Source: Janthinobacterium sp051380735
GTDB lineage: Bacteria; Pseudomonadota; Gammaproteobacteria; Burkholderiales; Burkholderiaceae_D
Assembly (NCBI RefSeq): GCF_051380735.1
Contig: NZ_JBNYXQ010000001.1
Location: 372,001 to 436,000 of the forward strand
Length of the DNA stretch: 64,000 bases
Direction of reading: 5' to 3'
A program made the translations under genes and the position numbers. Position 1 is the stretch's first letter; each line of letters begins with the position of its first letter. The notes under the pieces were generated by a model that saw only the letters and a list, made by a program, of their open reading frames with translations, had not been told where the DNA came from and searched no databases. This document shows, in pieces, positions 43,649 through 52,306 of this stretch.

Positions 43649-44209
43649 TCAGATATTCGTCAGGCGCTTGCCCTTGGGAATTTCAAAATCGCGGATCGCC
43701 TCGACCAGGCCTGCTTCTCGCGCCTGCTCTGCCGTCAGGTGCAAATCGGAATAGGCGTGCACCAGCCACTGCTCTTCGTTCAACGCCACGTGGCTGCGCA
43801 GGATGCGTTCGGTGCGCTGGTCGTCGGCGCGCAAGCCCTCGACAATGATGCTGAGCGCGTCAGGCCGGGCGCCGGGCGAGGCTGTGGCATGCGACTTGTG
43901 CAACATGAAGCGCGCCGTCTCGCTGGCGTAGCGCTGCTGGCCCGCCAGAAACAGGGTGACGGCGATCGAGGCCACGGCGCCGGTGTTGTAGGTAACCAGC
44001 CTGATCGGCAACTTGCTCAGGAAGTTGTACAGACAGATGCCGTCGCTGACATAGCCGCCGTTCGATTGAATCAGGATGTGCGCGGTGGTCAGCCTGTCTT
44101 CAGTCATGTCGGCCACGGCATTGAAGATGCGGCGCACCATGTCGCTGTTGACGTCGCCGGACAGGGTAAACCAGCCGTGCTGTTCGATGCTGTTTTGGGT
44201 TTCGCTCAT
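43649..44209 (-). CDS. ClpP-like serine protease
   Basis: A 186-residue protein of the ClpP/crotonase fold. The catalytic triad appears intact: Ser81 in TGAVASIAVTLFLAG, His104 in FMLHKSHA and Asp155 in AYSDLHLTAEQAREAGLVEA. The glycine-rich ILIQSNGGYVSDGICLYNFL matches the ClpP oxyanion strand. It differs enough from housekeeping ClpP (no neighbouring clpX or tig) to be an accessory paralogue, perhaps a phage-type or NfeD/SppA-like member. The ATG at 44209 is chosen over an in-frame TTG nine bases upstream. Chaperone partner and substrates unknown. Confidence 0.85.
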   Translation of the reverse strand: MSETQNSIEQHGWFTLSGDVNSDMVRRIFNAVADMTEDRLTTAHILIQSNGGYVSDGICLYNFLSKLPIRLVTYNTGAVASIAVTLFLAGQQRYASETARFMLHKSHATASPGARPDALSIIVEGLRADDQRTERILRSHVALNEEQWLVHAYSDLHLTAEQAREAGLVEAIRDFEIPKGKRLTNI

Positions 44210-44380
44210 GGTAATCAATCTACGGCAAGGACGGTGATGGTGGAGTTGAGCATAGCAAACTTCTCTGCCCGCCGCCGGTCTTGCTGATTGTGCGCAAGAG
44301 ACGATGCCATATATTCTTACAAGCAGGAAACATCAGGCCGCAAGCCCTGTTTTGGTGCACGCTGGCCGACTGTTTACAGA

Positions 44381-44409
44381 TTGACAGAAACCCCCTGCTG
44401 GCATATATT
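44381..44409 (+). promoter_or_regulatory. Sigma-70 promoter of the gcv operon
   Basis: TTGACA (44381-44386), 17-bp spacer, TATATT (44404-44409). The -35 is perfect and the -10 differs at one position. A start near 44416 would make the transcript begin right at the riboswitch. Confidence 0.8.
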
Positions 44410-44417
44410 CCCCACAC

Positions 44418-44630
44418 TTGATCGGGAGAGGGCAAACTCGCATTGCCGCCGAAGGGGCACTACCCAAAAACTCTCAGGCAAAAGGACCGATCAGGCGAGG
44501 CGCAACGATGGCAATGGCCATGCTGCGGCTCAACTCTGGAGAGCGACCGCGGCAATGCCGGCGGTCCACCGAAGGGGCGCACGGAGCCAATTCTCCGTAA
44601 TCTCTCAGGTACCAAGGACAGGGGGGTGAT
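44418..44630 (+). ncRNA. Tandem glycine riboswitch
   Basis: Two glycine aptamers in series. The first (about 44420-44492) has GGGAGAGG, the GCCGAAGGGGCA core and ends CTCTCAGGCAAAAGGACCGA. The second (about 44536-44628) repeats CTGGAGAG, CACCGAAGGGGCGCACG and CTCTCAGGTACCAAGGACAG. A short linker joins them. Such pairs turn on gcv expression when glycine is plentiful, and gcvT starts 109 nt downstream. No clear terminator is seen between, so translational control or a direct fold switch is possible. Confidence 0.95.
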
Positions 44631-44738
44631 GTTCACGCTGGAAAGCCGTGTCGGCTGCCATGCTGTGTGCCGTTAACTGTACTGATTGTACTGCTTGTAC
44701 TGTTAACCGTCCCCTTCCACCTTCGTCCCGAGGAATCA

Positions 44739-45860
44739 ATGCCGCTCAACGCAACCCCACTCAATAACGCCCACCGTGCCAGCGGCGCCCGCATGGTCGA
44801 TTTCGGCGGCTGGGACATGCCTGTCAACTATGGTTCGCAAATCGAAGAGCATAACGCCGTGCGCAGCGACGCCGGCATGTTCGACGTGTCGCACATGTGC
44901 GTGGTCGACATCGAAGGCCCGAACGTGCGCGCTTTTTTGCGCGGCCTGCTGGCCAACAACGTCGACAAGCTGCAGGTATCGGGCAAGGCGCTGTACTCGT
45001 GCATGCTGAACGCCGAAGGCACCGTCATCGATGACCTGATCGTCTACTTCTTCAACGAAAACTGGTTCCGCCTGGTGGTCAACGCCGGCACGGCCGAGAA
45101 AGACGTGGCCTGGATGCAGCAGCAGAACATCGCCACCAACAGCGGCCTGACGATCACCGAGCGCCGCAGCGCGAACAATCCGATGGCGCTGGTCGCCGTG
45201 CAGGGTCCGAACGCGCGCGCCAAGGTATGGCAGGTGTTGCCGGAAACGCAGGCTGCGTCCGAAGCGATCAAGCCGTTCAACGTCGTGATCGTCAAAGACA
45301 CGCCATTTGGCGAAGTGATGCTGGCGCGTACCGGCTACACGGGCGAAGACGGTTTTGAAATCGGTGTGGCGGCAACCCAGGTCGAGGCGCTGTGGAATGC
45401 ACTGGCAGCTGCCGGCGTCAAGCCGGCCGGCCTGGGCGCGCGCGACACGCTGCGCCTGGAAGCGGGCATGAATCTGTACGGCCAGGACATGGACGAAAGC
45501 GTCAATCCGCTCGACGCCGGTCTGGCCTGGACCATCGACCTGGTCAGCGAGCGCGACTTTATCGGCAAAGCGGCACTCGTGGCCAAGGGCCAGAATGCGC
45601 AATTCGTCGGCCTGATCCTGCGCGAAAAAGGCGGCGTGCTGCGCGCCCATCAAAAGGTCATCGTGGCTGGAAACGAGGCCACCGGCGAGATCACCAGCGG
45701 CACCTTCAGCCCGTCGATGCAGGAAGCCATCGCGCTGGCACGCGTGCCCAATGGCGTCAACGTGGGCGACACCGTGCACGTGGAAATCCGCGGCAAGCAG
45801 CTGGCGGCCTCGGTCGTCAAGCTGCCTTTCGTGCGCAACGGTAAAATCCTGGTTGCGTAA
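44739..45860 (+). CDS. gcvT: Glycine cleavage system T protein (aminomethyltransferase)
   Basis: A 373-residue protein that moves the aminomethyl carbon from lipoyl-GcvH to tetrahydrofolate. Family sequence: MVDFGGWDMPVNYGSQIEEH at the N-terminus, DVSHMCVVDIEGP, ALVAVQGPNARAKVW, ARTGYTGEDGFEIGV and GLGARDTLRLEAGMNLYGQD. The start ATG 44739 has GAGGA upstream. First gene of gcvT-H-P. Confidence 0.97.
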   Translation: MPLNATPLNNAHRASGARMVDFGGWDMPVNYGSQIEEHNAVRSDAGMFDVSHMCVVDIEGPNVRAFLRGLLANNVDKLQVSGKALYSCMLNAEGTVIDDLIVYFFNENWFRLVVNAGTAEKDVAWMQQQNIATNSGLTITERRSANNPMALVAVQGPNARAKVWQVLPETQAASEAIKPFNVVIVKDTPFGEVMLARTGYTGEDGFEIGVAATQVEALWNALAAAGVKPAGLGARDTLRLEAGMNLYGQDMDESVNPLDAGLAWTIDLVSERDFIGKAALVAKGQNAQFVGLILREKGGVLRAHQKVIVAGNEATGEITSGTFSPSMQEAIALARVPNGVNVGDTVHVEIRGKQLAASVVKLPFVRNGKILVA

Positions 45861-45930
45861 GCGACCGGAGCCGCCCGCAAGACCGATCAAACATCACCAA
45901 CAACCGAACATTTACCCTCTGGAGCCACAC

Positions 45931-46311
45931 ATGAACATTCCTGCAGACCTGAAGTACACCGCCTCCCACGAATGGGTACGCCTGGAAGCGGACGGCACGG
46001 CCACCGTCGGCATCACCGAGTACGCACAGGATGCACTGGGCGACATCGTGTTCGTCGAACTGCCTGATGTCGGCGCCACCTTCAACGCTGGCGACGACGC
46101 CGCCGTGGTCGAATCGGTCAAGGCCGCCAGCGATATCTACGCGCCAGTCTCGGGCGAAGTTACTGCCGTCAACGACGACGTCGTCAACGCGCCGGAATCG
46201 ATCAACGCCGACGCCTACGCCAACTGGCTGTTCAAGATCAAGCCAGCCGATGTGTCGTCGCTGGACGGCCTGCTGGACGCCGCCGCGTATGGCGCCGCCA
46301 CCGGCGAGTAA
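45931..46311 (+). CDS. gcvH: Glycine cleavage system H protein
   Basis: A 126-residue lipoyl carrier that shuttles the aminomethyl group between P, T and L proteins. The lipoylated Lys64 is in VVESVKAASDIYAPVSGEV. Normal length; CTGGAG ribosome-binding site 8 nt before the ATG. It follows gcvT by 70 nt; a hairpin terminator lies between it and gcvP. Confidence 0.97.
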   Translation: MNIPADLKYTASHEWVRLEADGTATVGITEYAQDALGDIVFVELPDVGATFNAGDDAAVVESVKAASDIYAPVSGEVTAVNDDVVNAPESINADAYANWLFKIKPADVSSLDGLLDAAAYGAATGE

Positions 46312-46324
46312 TCACGTTTGATCC

Positions 46325-46357
46325 ACGGGCCGCGCTTGCGGCCCGTTTGCATTTTTT
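46325..46357 (+). terminator. Terminator-like hairpin between gcvH and gcvP
   Basis: Perfect 9-bp arms ACGGGCCGC / GCGGCCCGT (46325-46333 and 46338-46346) with a GCTT loop, then TTGCATTTTTT. It sits 14 nt after the gcvH stop. Confidence 0.7.
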
Positions 46358-46414
46358 CTGCGCAGCGCCCGCGCGCCGCACCCCGGTTTTTTCAGTCTTT
46401 TTGGCCTCTATACC

Positions 46415-49315
46415 ATGACCCGCACCAGCCTGACCCAACTCGAAGCACGCGATGCCTTTATCGCCCGCCATATCGGCCCCTCCTCTTCCGAACAGGAAGC
46501 CATGCTGTCCACCTTGGGCTACGCCTCGCGCGCCGCGCTGATCGATGCGCTGGTGCCGGCCAATATCCGCAACCAGGGCACACTGCCATTGGGCGCCTAC
46601 TCGCAGCCGATGCCGGAACAGGAAGCGCTGTCGCGCCTGAAAGCCATCGCCGGCAAGAACCAGGTACTGAAATCACTGATCGGCCAAGGCTATTACAACA
46701 CTTTCACCCCAGGCGTGGTGTTGCGCAATATCTTTGAAAACCCGGCCTGGTACACGGCGTACACGCCTTACCAGCCAGAAATTTCGCAAGGCCGCCTGGA
46801 AGCGATCCTGAACTTCCAGCAGGTGATCACCGACCTGACCGGCATGGGCATCGCCAACGCCTCGATGCTGGACGAAGGCACGGCCGCTGCCGAAGCGATG
46901 ACCCTGATCCAGCGCGTCGGCAAGTCGAAATCGAACGTGCTGTACGTCGCCAGCGACGTGCTGCCGCAAACGCTGGAAGTGGTGCAAACGCGCGCCCAGC
47001 CGATCGGTGTCGACGTGCGCGTGTTTGACCCTGCAGAAATGGAAGCGCTGGGCGACTGCTTCGGCGTTCTGCTGCAATACCCGGGCGTCAACGGCGTGGT
47101 GCGCGACTACCGCGCCGGCGTCGAAAAACTGCATGCCAACGGCGCGATGGTGATCGTCGCGGCCGACCTGCTGGCCCTGACGATGCTCACGCCACCGGGC
47201 GAATGGGGCGCGGACGTGGTAGTGGGCAACAGCCAGCGCTTTGGCGTGCCGCTCGGTTTCGGCGGCCCGCACGCCGGTTATTTGTCCACCCGCGACGCCT
47301 TCAAGCGCAATATGTCGGGCCGCCTGGTCGGTGTAACCGTCGATGCGCAAGGCAACAAGGCCTACCGCCTGGCGCTGCAAACGCGCGAACAGCATATCCG
47401 CCGTGAAAAAGCCACCTCGAACATCTGCACCGCGCAAGTGCTGCTGGCCGTGATGGCCTCGATGTACGCCGTCTACCATGGCCCGGTCGGCCTGCTGCAG
47501 ATCGCCAAACGCGTGCACCGCTTTACGGGCGTGCTGGCGGCCAACCTGAAAACGCTGGGCTACAAGGTGGTCAACGAGACCTATTTCGACACCCTGACGA
47601 TCGAGGTCGCCGACGCCGACGCGCTGCACGCCACCGCAGTTGCCCACGGCGTCAACCTGCGCAGGATCGACGCCAGCCACGTCGGCCTGTCGCTCGATGA
47701 AACCACCACGCGCGACGATATCGCGCTGCTGTGGACCGTGTTTGCGCACGGCGTGGCCAACGCGCCTGCCGCGCCGAACCTGGACCAGGTCGAAGCAGCG
47801 GTGGAAAGCGCCCTGCCGGCCAACCTGAGCCGGACCAGCGCCTACCTGACGCATCCGGTTTTCAACAGCTACCACTCGGAACACGAAATGCTGCGCTACC
47901 TGCGCAGCCTGGCCGACAAGGACCTGGCGCTGGACCGCACCATGATTCCATTGGGTTCGTGCACCATGAAGCTGAACGCGACGTCCGAGATGATCCCGGT
48001 CACCTGGCCCGAGTTCTCGAATATCCACCCGTTCGCGCCCGATGCGCAAACCGTCGGCTACCGCGAAATGATCGCGCAGCTGGAAGAAATGCTGTGCGCG
48101 CTGACCGGCTACGCAGCAGTCTCGCTGCAGCCGAACGCCGGCTCGCAGGGTGAATACGCGGGCCTGCTGGTGATCAAGGCCTACCACGAGTCGCGCGGCG
48201 AAGGCCACCGCAATATCTGCCTGATTCCTTCGTCGGCGCACGGCACCAACCCGGCCTCGGCGAATATGGTCGGCATGCAGGTAGTCGTCACCAGCTGCGA
48301 CGCAAACGGCAACGTCGACCTGGCCGACTTGAAAGCAAAAGCGGAAAAACACAGTGCCAACCTGGCCTGCGTGATGATCACCTACCCGTCCACCCACGGC
48401 GTGTTCGAAGAAGGCATCCAGGAACTGTGCGAGATCATCCACACGCACGGCGGCCAGGTGTATATCGATGGCGCCAACATGAACGCGCTGGTCGGCGTGG
48501 CCGCTCCCGGCTCGTTTGGCGGCGACGTCTCGCACCTGAATCTGCATAAAACCTTCTGCATCCCGCACGGCGGTGGCGGACCAGGCGTGGGTCCGATCGG
48601 CGTCGGCGCCCACCTGGCAAAATTCCTGCCCAACCAGCGTTCGTTCGGTTACGAGCGCAACGCCGCCGGCATCGGCGCCGTCAGTGCCGCGCCGTTCGGC
48701 TCGGCCAGCATTCTGCCGATCTCGTGGATGTATATCGCCATGATGGGCGCCGAAGGCCTGACGGCAGCAACCGAGACAGCCATTCTTGCCGCCAACTACA
48801 TCGCGCGCCGCCTGTCGCCGCACTACCCGGTGCTGTACACCGGCCACGACGGGCTGGTCGCCCACGAGTGCATCCTGGACCTGCGCCCGATCACCGACGC
48901 CACCGGCATCAGCAACGAAGACGTGGCCAAGCGTTTGATGGACTTCGGTTTCCATGCGCCGACCATGAGCTTCCCGGTACCGGGCACCTTGATGATCGAG
49001 CCGACCGAAAGCGAATCGAAGGTCGAGATCGACCGCTTTATCGACGCCATGATCGCCATTCGCCACGAGATCGCCAAGGTCGCCAGCGGTGAATTCGACC
49101 ATGACGACAATCCGCTGAAAAACGCACCACACACGGCGCAGGTACTGCTGGCCGACGACTGGAACCGCAAATACAGCCGCACGGTGGCGGCCTATCCGGT
49201 CGCCTCGCTGCGCGAGCGCAAGTACTGGCCGCCGGTGGGCCGCGCCGACAACGTCTACGGCGACCGCAACCTGTTCTGCGGCTGCGCACCGATCAGCTCG
49301 TACGAAGAAGAGTAA
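46415..49315 (+). CDS. gcvP: Glycine dehydrogenase (decarboxylating), P protein
   Basis: A 966-residue PLP enzyme that decarboxylates glycine and passes the aminomethyl group to GcvH. Two homologous halves are fused, as is usual in proteobacteria: the N-terminal half starts with EARDAFIARHIGPSSSEQEA, and the C-terminal half holds the PLP lysine Lys712 in HLNLHKTFCIPHGGGGPGVG. Other marks: PLGSCTMKLNATSEMIPVTW and IPSSAHGTNPASANMVGM. It lies 103 nt after gcvH with a terminator-like hairpin in the gap. The gcvL (dihydrolipoamide dehydrogenase) gene is not in the window. Confidence 0.97.
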   Translation: MTRTSLTQLEARDAFIARHIGPSSSEQEAMLSTLGYASRAALIDALVPANIRNQGTLPLGAYSQPMPEQEALSRLKAIAGKNQVLKSLIGQGYYNTFTPGVVLRNIFENPAWYTAYTPYQPEISQGRLEAILNFQQVITDLTGMGIANASMLDEGTAAAEAMTLIQRVGKSKSNVLYVASDVLPQTLEVVQTRAQPIGVDVRVFDPAEMEALGDCFGVLLQYPGVNGVVRDYRAGVEKLHANGAMVIVAADLLALTMLTPPGEWGADVVVGNSQRFGVPLGFGGPHAGYLSTRDAFKRNMSGRLVGVTVDAQGNKAYRLALQTREQHIRREKATSNICTAQVLLAVMASMYAVYHGPVGLLQIAKRVHRFTGVLAANLKTLGYKVVNETYFDTLTIEVADADALHATAVAHGVNLRRIDASHVGLSLDETTTRDDIALLWTVFAHGVANAPAAPNLDQVEAAVESALPANLSRTSAYLTHPVFNSYHSEHEMLRYLRSLADKDLALDRTMIPLGSCTMKLNATSEMIPVTWPEFSNIHPFAPDAQTVGYREMIAQLEEMLCALTGYAAVSLQPNAGSQGEYAGLLVIKAYHESRGEGHRNICLIPSSAHGTNPASANMVGMQVVVTSCDANGNVDLADLKAKAEKHSANLACVMITYPSTHGVFEEGIQELCEIIHTHGGQVYIDGANMNALVGVAAPGSFGGDVSHLNLHKTFCIPHGGGGPGVGPIGVGAHLAKFLPNQRSFGYERNAAGIGAVSAAPFGSASILPISWMYIAMMGAEGLTAATETAILAANYIARRLSPHYPVLYTGHDGLVAHECILDLRPITDATGISNEDVAKRLMDFGFHAPTMSFPVPGTLMIEPTESESKVEIDRFIDAMIAIRHEIAKVASGEFDHDDNPLKNAPHTAQVLLADDWNRKYSRTVAAYPVASLRERKYWPPVGRADNVYGDRNLFCGCAPISSYEEE

Positions 49316-49355
49316 ATGAGCAGCGCCCGTCTTGACGGGCCTCTCGATCCACACG

Positions 49356-49383
49356 AAGGCAGGCCACGCGGCCTGCCTTTTTT
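49356..49383 (+). terminator. Terminator of the gcv operon
   Basis: Perfect 10-bp arms AAGGCAGGCC / GGCCTGCCTT with ACGC loop, then a T-run, 41 nt after the gcvP stop. Confidence 0.9.
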
Positions 49384-49550
49384 ATTGCTGGTCCGCCGTT
49401 GTAAAACGGCCAATATAAAAAAATAAATATATTGCATGAGCGCATGATCGCTTGCATCGCGCTAATATGAAACATCGGCATACAAATCGGTGCCAACTTG
49501 TCGCACCGGCCGGTGCCGGCTTTCCAATACGTACCATCAAGGAGACTGCA

Positions 49551-50018
49551 ATGTCCAAGTTAGCCCCTGTTGTTTGCCTGTCCTTCATCCTTGCCACCAG
49601 CGCGCTGCCGCAAGCCGTTAGCGCTGCCGAAGGCGGCGCCACGCGCGCCGATGCCGAAACCATGGTCAAGAAAGGCGTGGCGTACATCAAGAGCGCTGGC
49701 GACGCCAAGGCATACGCGGAAATCACCGCCAAGACGCCGCAATTCATCAATCAAGACTTGTATCTGGTGGTCTACAAGCTCGATGGCACCGTCGTCGCGC
49801 ATGGCGCCAACCCCAAAATGGTGGGCAAGAATTTGATCGAACTGAAGGACATCGACGGCAAGGCCTTCGTCAAGGAGCGCGTTGACCTGGCAAAGAGCAA
49901 AGGCAGCTTCTGGCAAGAATACAAATTCACGAATCCCGAAAGCAAGAAGATCGAGCCGAAGGCGATGTATTGTGAAAAGCTGAGCGAAACCGTGGTCTGC
50001 GGCGGCATCTACCTGTAA
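49551..50018 (+). CDS. Secreted single Cache (sCache) domain protein
   Basis: A 155-residue protein with a signal peptide (residues 1 to about 26, ending QAVSAAEGG). The rest is one small Cache domain: TMVKKGVAYIKSAGDAKAYA, LYLVVYKLDGTVVAHGANPK, MVGKNLIELKDIDGKAFVKE. The end YCEKLSETVVCGGIYL has two cysteines that may pair. No transmembrane anchor or signalling domain is attached, so it should be free in the periplasm. It lies just upstream of a chemoreceptor gene and may bind a small ligand for it; this is inference from context. GGAG ribosome-binding site upstream of the ATG. Confidence 0.85.
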   Translation: MSKLAPVVCLSFILATSALPQAVSAAEGGATRADAETMVKKGVAYIKSAGDAKAYAEITAKTPQFINQDLYLVVYKLDGTVVAHGANPKMVGKNLIELKDIDGKAFVKERVDLAKSKGSFWQEYKFTNPESKKIEPKAMYCEKLSETVVCGGIYL

Positions 50019-50079
50019 CCGGCCACCACGCCGCCATTGCCGGGATCACGCACCGCTCTTTTAACAATATGGGTTTCCT

Positions 50080-51642
50080 GTGAAAATAGCAAACAAGATG
50101 TTGATTGTCCCGGTGGTGGCGCTCGCTTGCCTGCTGGCCATGGGGGCGATGTCTTATTTCGCCATGCAGCAGAACGAGCGGCGCATGCACGAATTGAAAG
50201 GTGTCACCCTGGCGGCGGAACGACTGGCCACCCGGCAAGCCATCGCCCTGGGCCAGGTGCATGCCGGGGTGTATGCCAAGATCGCCATCGCCGCCAGTCT
50301 TTCCGAAGAACAATTCAAGCAATTCGGCACGCAAACCGATAGTCAGCTCAACACCATTGCGCACGGTTTGACCGAGCTGAAAAGCTATGCGGGCGCCGCC
50401 ACCGAAGCGGCGCAAGCGCTGCCCGCAGTCGAACGTTACCGGGCCAGCATCGCGCAGGCCCTGGACCTGGCGTCGATGGACCCCAATACGGGTGTGGCGG
50501 CCATGCAGGGTGCCACCACGCACTATCAGCTGGTGAGCAAGCAACTCGATCAGGTGTTGCAGAACCTTGACCAGCGCACGGGCGATGCACTGCTGGAGAC
50601 CAAGAATGCGGGCCAGCGCGCCGCCTGGTTTTCGCTGGGCACGATGGCCATCGGCTTTGCCGTGCTGGCGGCAATCGCCATCTGGGTGGCGCGCGCCGTG
50701 GTGCGCCCCATCGACGAGGCCTGCCGCGCGGCCGAGTCGCTGGCCGCTGGCGACCTGACCATGCGCATCCATGCCGGCGGCGACGACGAAGTGGGCAAGC
50801 TGTCGCGCGCACTGGCGACAGTCGTGCAAAACTGGAATACCTTGCTGAGCGACATCAAGCAGGCCGGTTCCACCATCACGGTGGAGGCGAGCGAAATCGC
50901 GCTGGGCAATGCCGATCTGTCGGCGCGCACGGAATCGCAAGCCCATTCGCTGCAGGAAACGGCATCATCGATGCATCAGCTGACCGATACCGTGCGTGAA
51001 AATGCCAGCCATGCACACCAGGCCAACCAGATGGTGCTGTCGACCTCGGGCGTGGCGCTGGAGGGCGGCCGCGTGGTCGGCCAGGTGGTCGAAACCATGG
51101 GCTCGATCAAGGCCAGTTCGGGGCGCATCGTCGACATTATCGCCGTCATCGACGGCATCGCTTTCCAGACCAATATCCTGGCCTTGAACGCAGCCGTGGA
51201 AGCAGCGCGCGCCGGTGAGCAGGGACGCGGCTTCGCCGTCGTCGCCACCGAGGTGCGCGGCCTGGCCCAGCGCTCGGCCACGGCGGCGCGCGAAATCAAG
51301 CAGCTGATCGAAGATTCCGTGGCCAGGATAGAAACTGGCAGCCAGTTGGCCGACAGCGCCGGGCGCACCATGGGCGATATCGTCGCATCGGTCAGGCAGG
51401 TGACCGAGATCATGAACGACATCACGGCTGCCAGCCAGCGCCAGAGCAAGGGCATCGAGGAAGTCAACAGTGCCATCACTGAAATGGATGGGCTGACACA
51501 GCGCAATGCCGCCCTGGTCGAGCAATCGGCCGCCGCCGCGCAAAGCATGCAGGACCAGGCGCATGAACTGCTCAGGGTGGTAGACGCCTTCCGCCTGAGT
51601 GACGGGGCGCCGCAGTTGCCGCAGCATCAGCTGCGGTGTTGA
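50080..51642 (+). CDS. Methyl-accepting chemotaxis protein
   Basis: A 520-residue inner-membrane chemoreceptor. The first membrane segment (about 7-30) is followed by a helical periplasmic four-helix-bundle-like sensor (about 31-185), a second membrane segment (about 187-208; FSLGTMAIGFAVLAAIAIWV), a HAMP domain and the signalling hairpin with the conserved tip DGIAFQTNILALNAAVEAAR and AGEQGRGFAVVATEVRGLAQ. There is no NWETF-like pentapeptide at the C-terminus. Ligand unknown. It follows the sCache gene by 61 nt, probably in one unit. Confidence 0.95.
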   Translation: MKIANKMLIVPVVALACLLAMGAMSYFAMQQNERRMHELKGVTLAAERLATRQAIALGQVHAGVYAKIAIAASLSEEQFKQFGTQTDSQLNTIAHGLTELKSYAGAATEAAQALPAVERYRASIAQALDLASMDPNTGVAAMQGATTHYQLVSKQLDQVLQNLDQRTGDALLETKNAGQRAAWFSLGTMAIGFAVLAAIAIWVARAVVRPIDEACRAAESLAAGDLTMRIHAGGDDEVGKLSRALATVVQNWNTLLSDIKQAGSTITVEASEIALGNADLSARTESQAHSLQETASSMHQLTDTVRENASHAHQANQMVLSTSGVALEGGRVVGQVVETMGSIKASSGRIVDIIAVIDGIAFQTNILALNAAVEAARAGEQGRGFAVVATEVRGLAQRSATAAREIKQLIEDSVARIETGSQLADSAGRTMGDIVASVRQVTEIMNDITAASQRQSKGIEEVNSAITEMDGLTQRNAALVEQSAAAAQSMQDQAHELLRVVDAFRLSDGAPQLPQHQLRC

Positions 51643-51700
51643 ACCCTTTACCGTCCGCAGTGGATTTTGCTGCTGACATAACATCGACTGGAGTAAGCAC

Positions 51701-52219
51701 TTGAAAGTGTCCATGAAATCCGCCCTGCTTGCCGCGCTGTTGTTGAGCGCTTTCAATGTACAGGCCGCAACAACGCAAACCGACCGCCAGCAACTGGAGC
51801 AAGTGGTGGAAACCTTCCGCCTGTCCCTGATCAACAAGGACAAGGCCAGCTTCATGAAGCTGCTATACAGTGAAAACATCCCCTGGATCGGCGTGATCAA
51901 GGACAAGAGCATGAACATGCTCGAAGACCGGGGCGACAAAGTCAACAAGATCACGCCGGGCGCCAGCGCCGTCAAGTTCATCGATTCCATCGTCAGCGAC
52001 AAGGAAGCCATCGAAGAAAAATTCGATAATGTGCGCATCGACAGCGACGGTGATATCGCCCAGGTGTACTTCGACTACAACTTTAACCGTGGCGACTATC
52101 GCTCCAACTGGGGTCAGGAAGCGTGGCAACTGGTGCGCACCACGCAAGGCTGGAAGATCAATTCGGTGATCTGGTCGATGGATTTCAATCCGGAAAAGCC
52201 GCCTAAAAAGACACCATGA
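51701..52219 (+). CDS. Secreted NTF2/SnoaL-like protein of unknown function
   Basis: A 172-residue protein with a signal peptide (to about residue 23, ending FNVQA before ATTQTDRQQ). The mature part has an NTF2-like fold signature: a first helix QLEQVVETFRLSLINKDKAS, then FMKLLYSENIPWIGVI, and the end WQLVRTTQGWKINSVIWSMD. Such proteins are diverse (small-molecule binding or isomerases). The TTG start at 51701 is preferred because GGAG ends 7 nt before it, while the ATG at 51713 is too far (19 nt). Confidence 0.78.
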   Translation: MKVSMKSALLAALLLSAFNVQAATTQTDRQQLEQVVETFRLSLINKDKASFMKLLYSENIPWIGVIKDKSMNMLEDRGDKVNKITPGASAVKFIDSIVSDKEAIEEKFDNVRIDSDGDIAQVYFDYNFNRGDYRSNWGQEAWQLVRTTQGWKINSVIWSMDFNPEKPPKKTP

Positions 52220-52237
52220 CAGGCTCGCGCCAGCGCG

Positions 52238-52259
52238 TACATTACGCTTTGGTAATGTA
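52238..52259. other. Perfect inverted repeat before the mgtA promoter
   Basis: TACATTAC / GTAATGTA (8-bp arms, 6-nt centre) lies 18 nt after the NTF2-like stop and ends 12 nt before the mgtA -35. It could be a weak terminator for the preceding gene (no T-run) or an operator for mgtA. Confidence 0.45.
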
Positions 52260-52271
52260 ACCGATATTTGC

Positions 52272-52300
52272 TTGACCTTGCCAAGCTGCACTTTTATGAT
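52272..52300 (+). promoter_or_regulatory. Probable sigma-70 promoter of mgtA
   Basis: TTGACC (52272-52277), 17-bp spacer, TATGAT (52295-52300), each one mismatch from consensus. A start near 52307 would leave a leader of about 370 nt before mgtA. Confidence 0.7.
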
Positions 52301-52306
52301 CCGTGC

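Noticed and set aside
46673..49354. Long minus-strand open frame opposite gcvP
   Set aside because: gcvP is clear and complete; the opposite frame is a compositional shadow.
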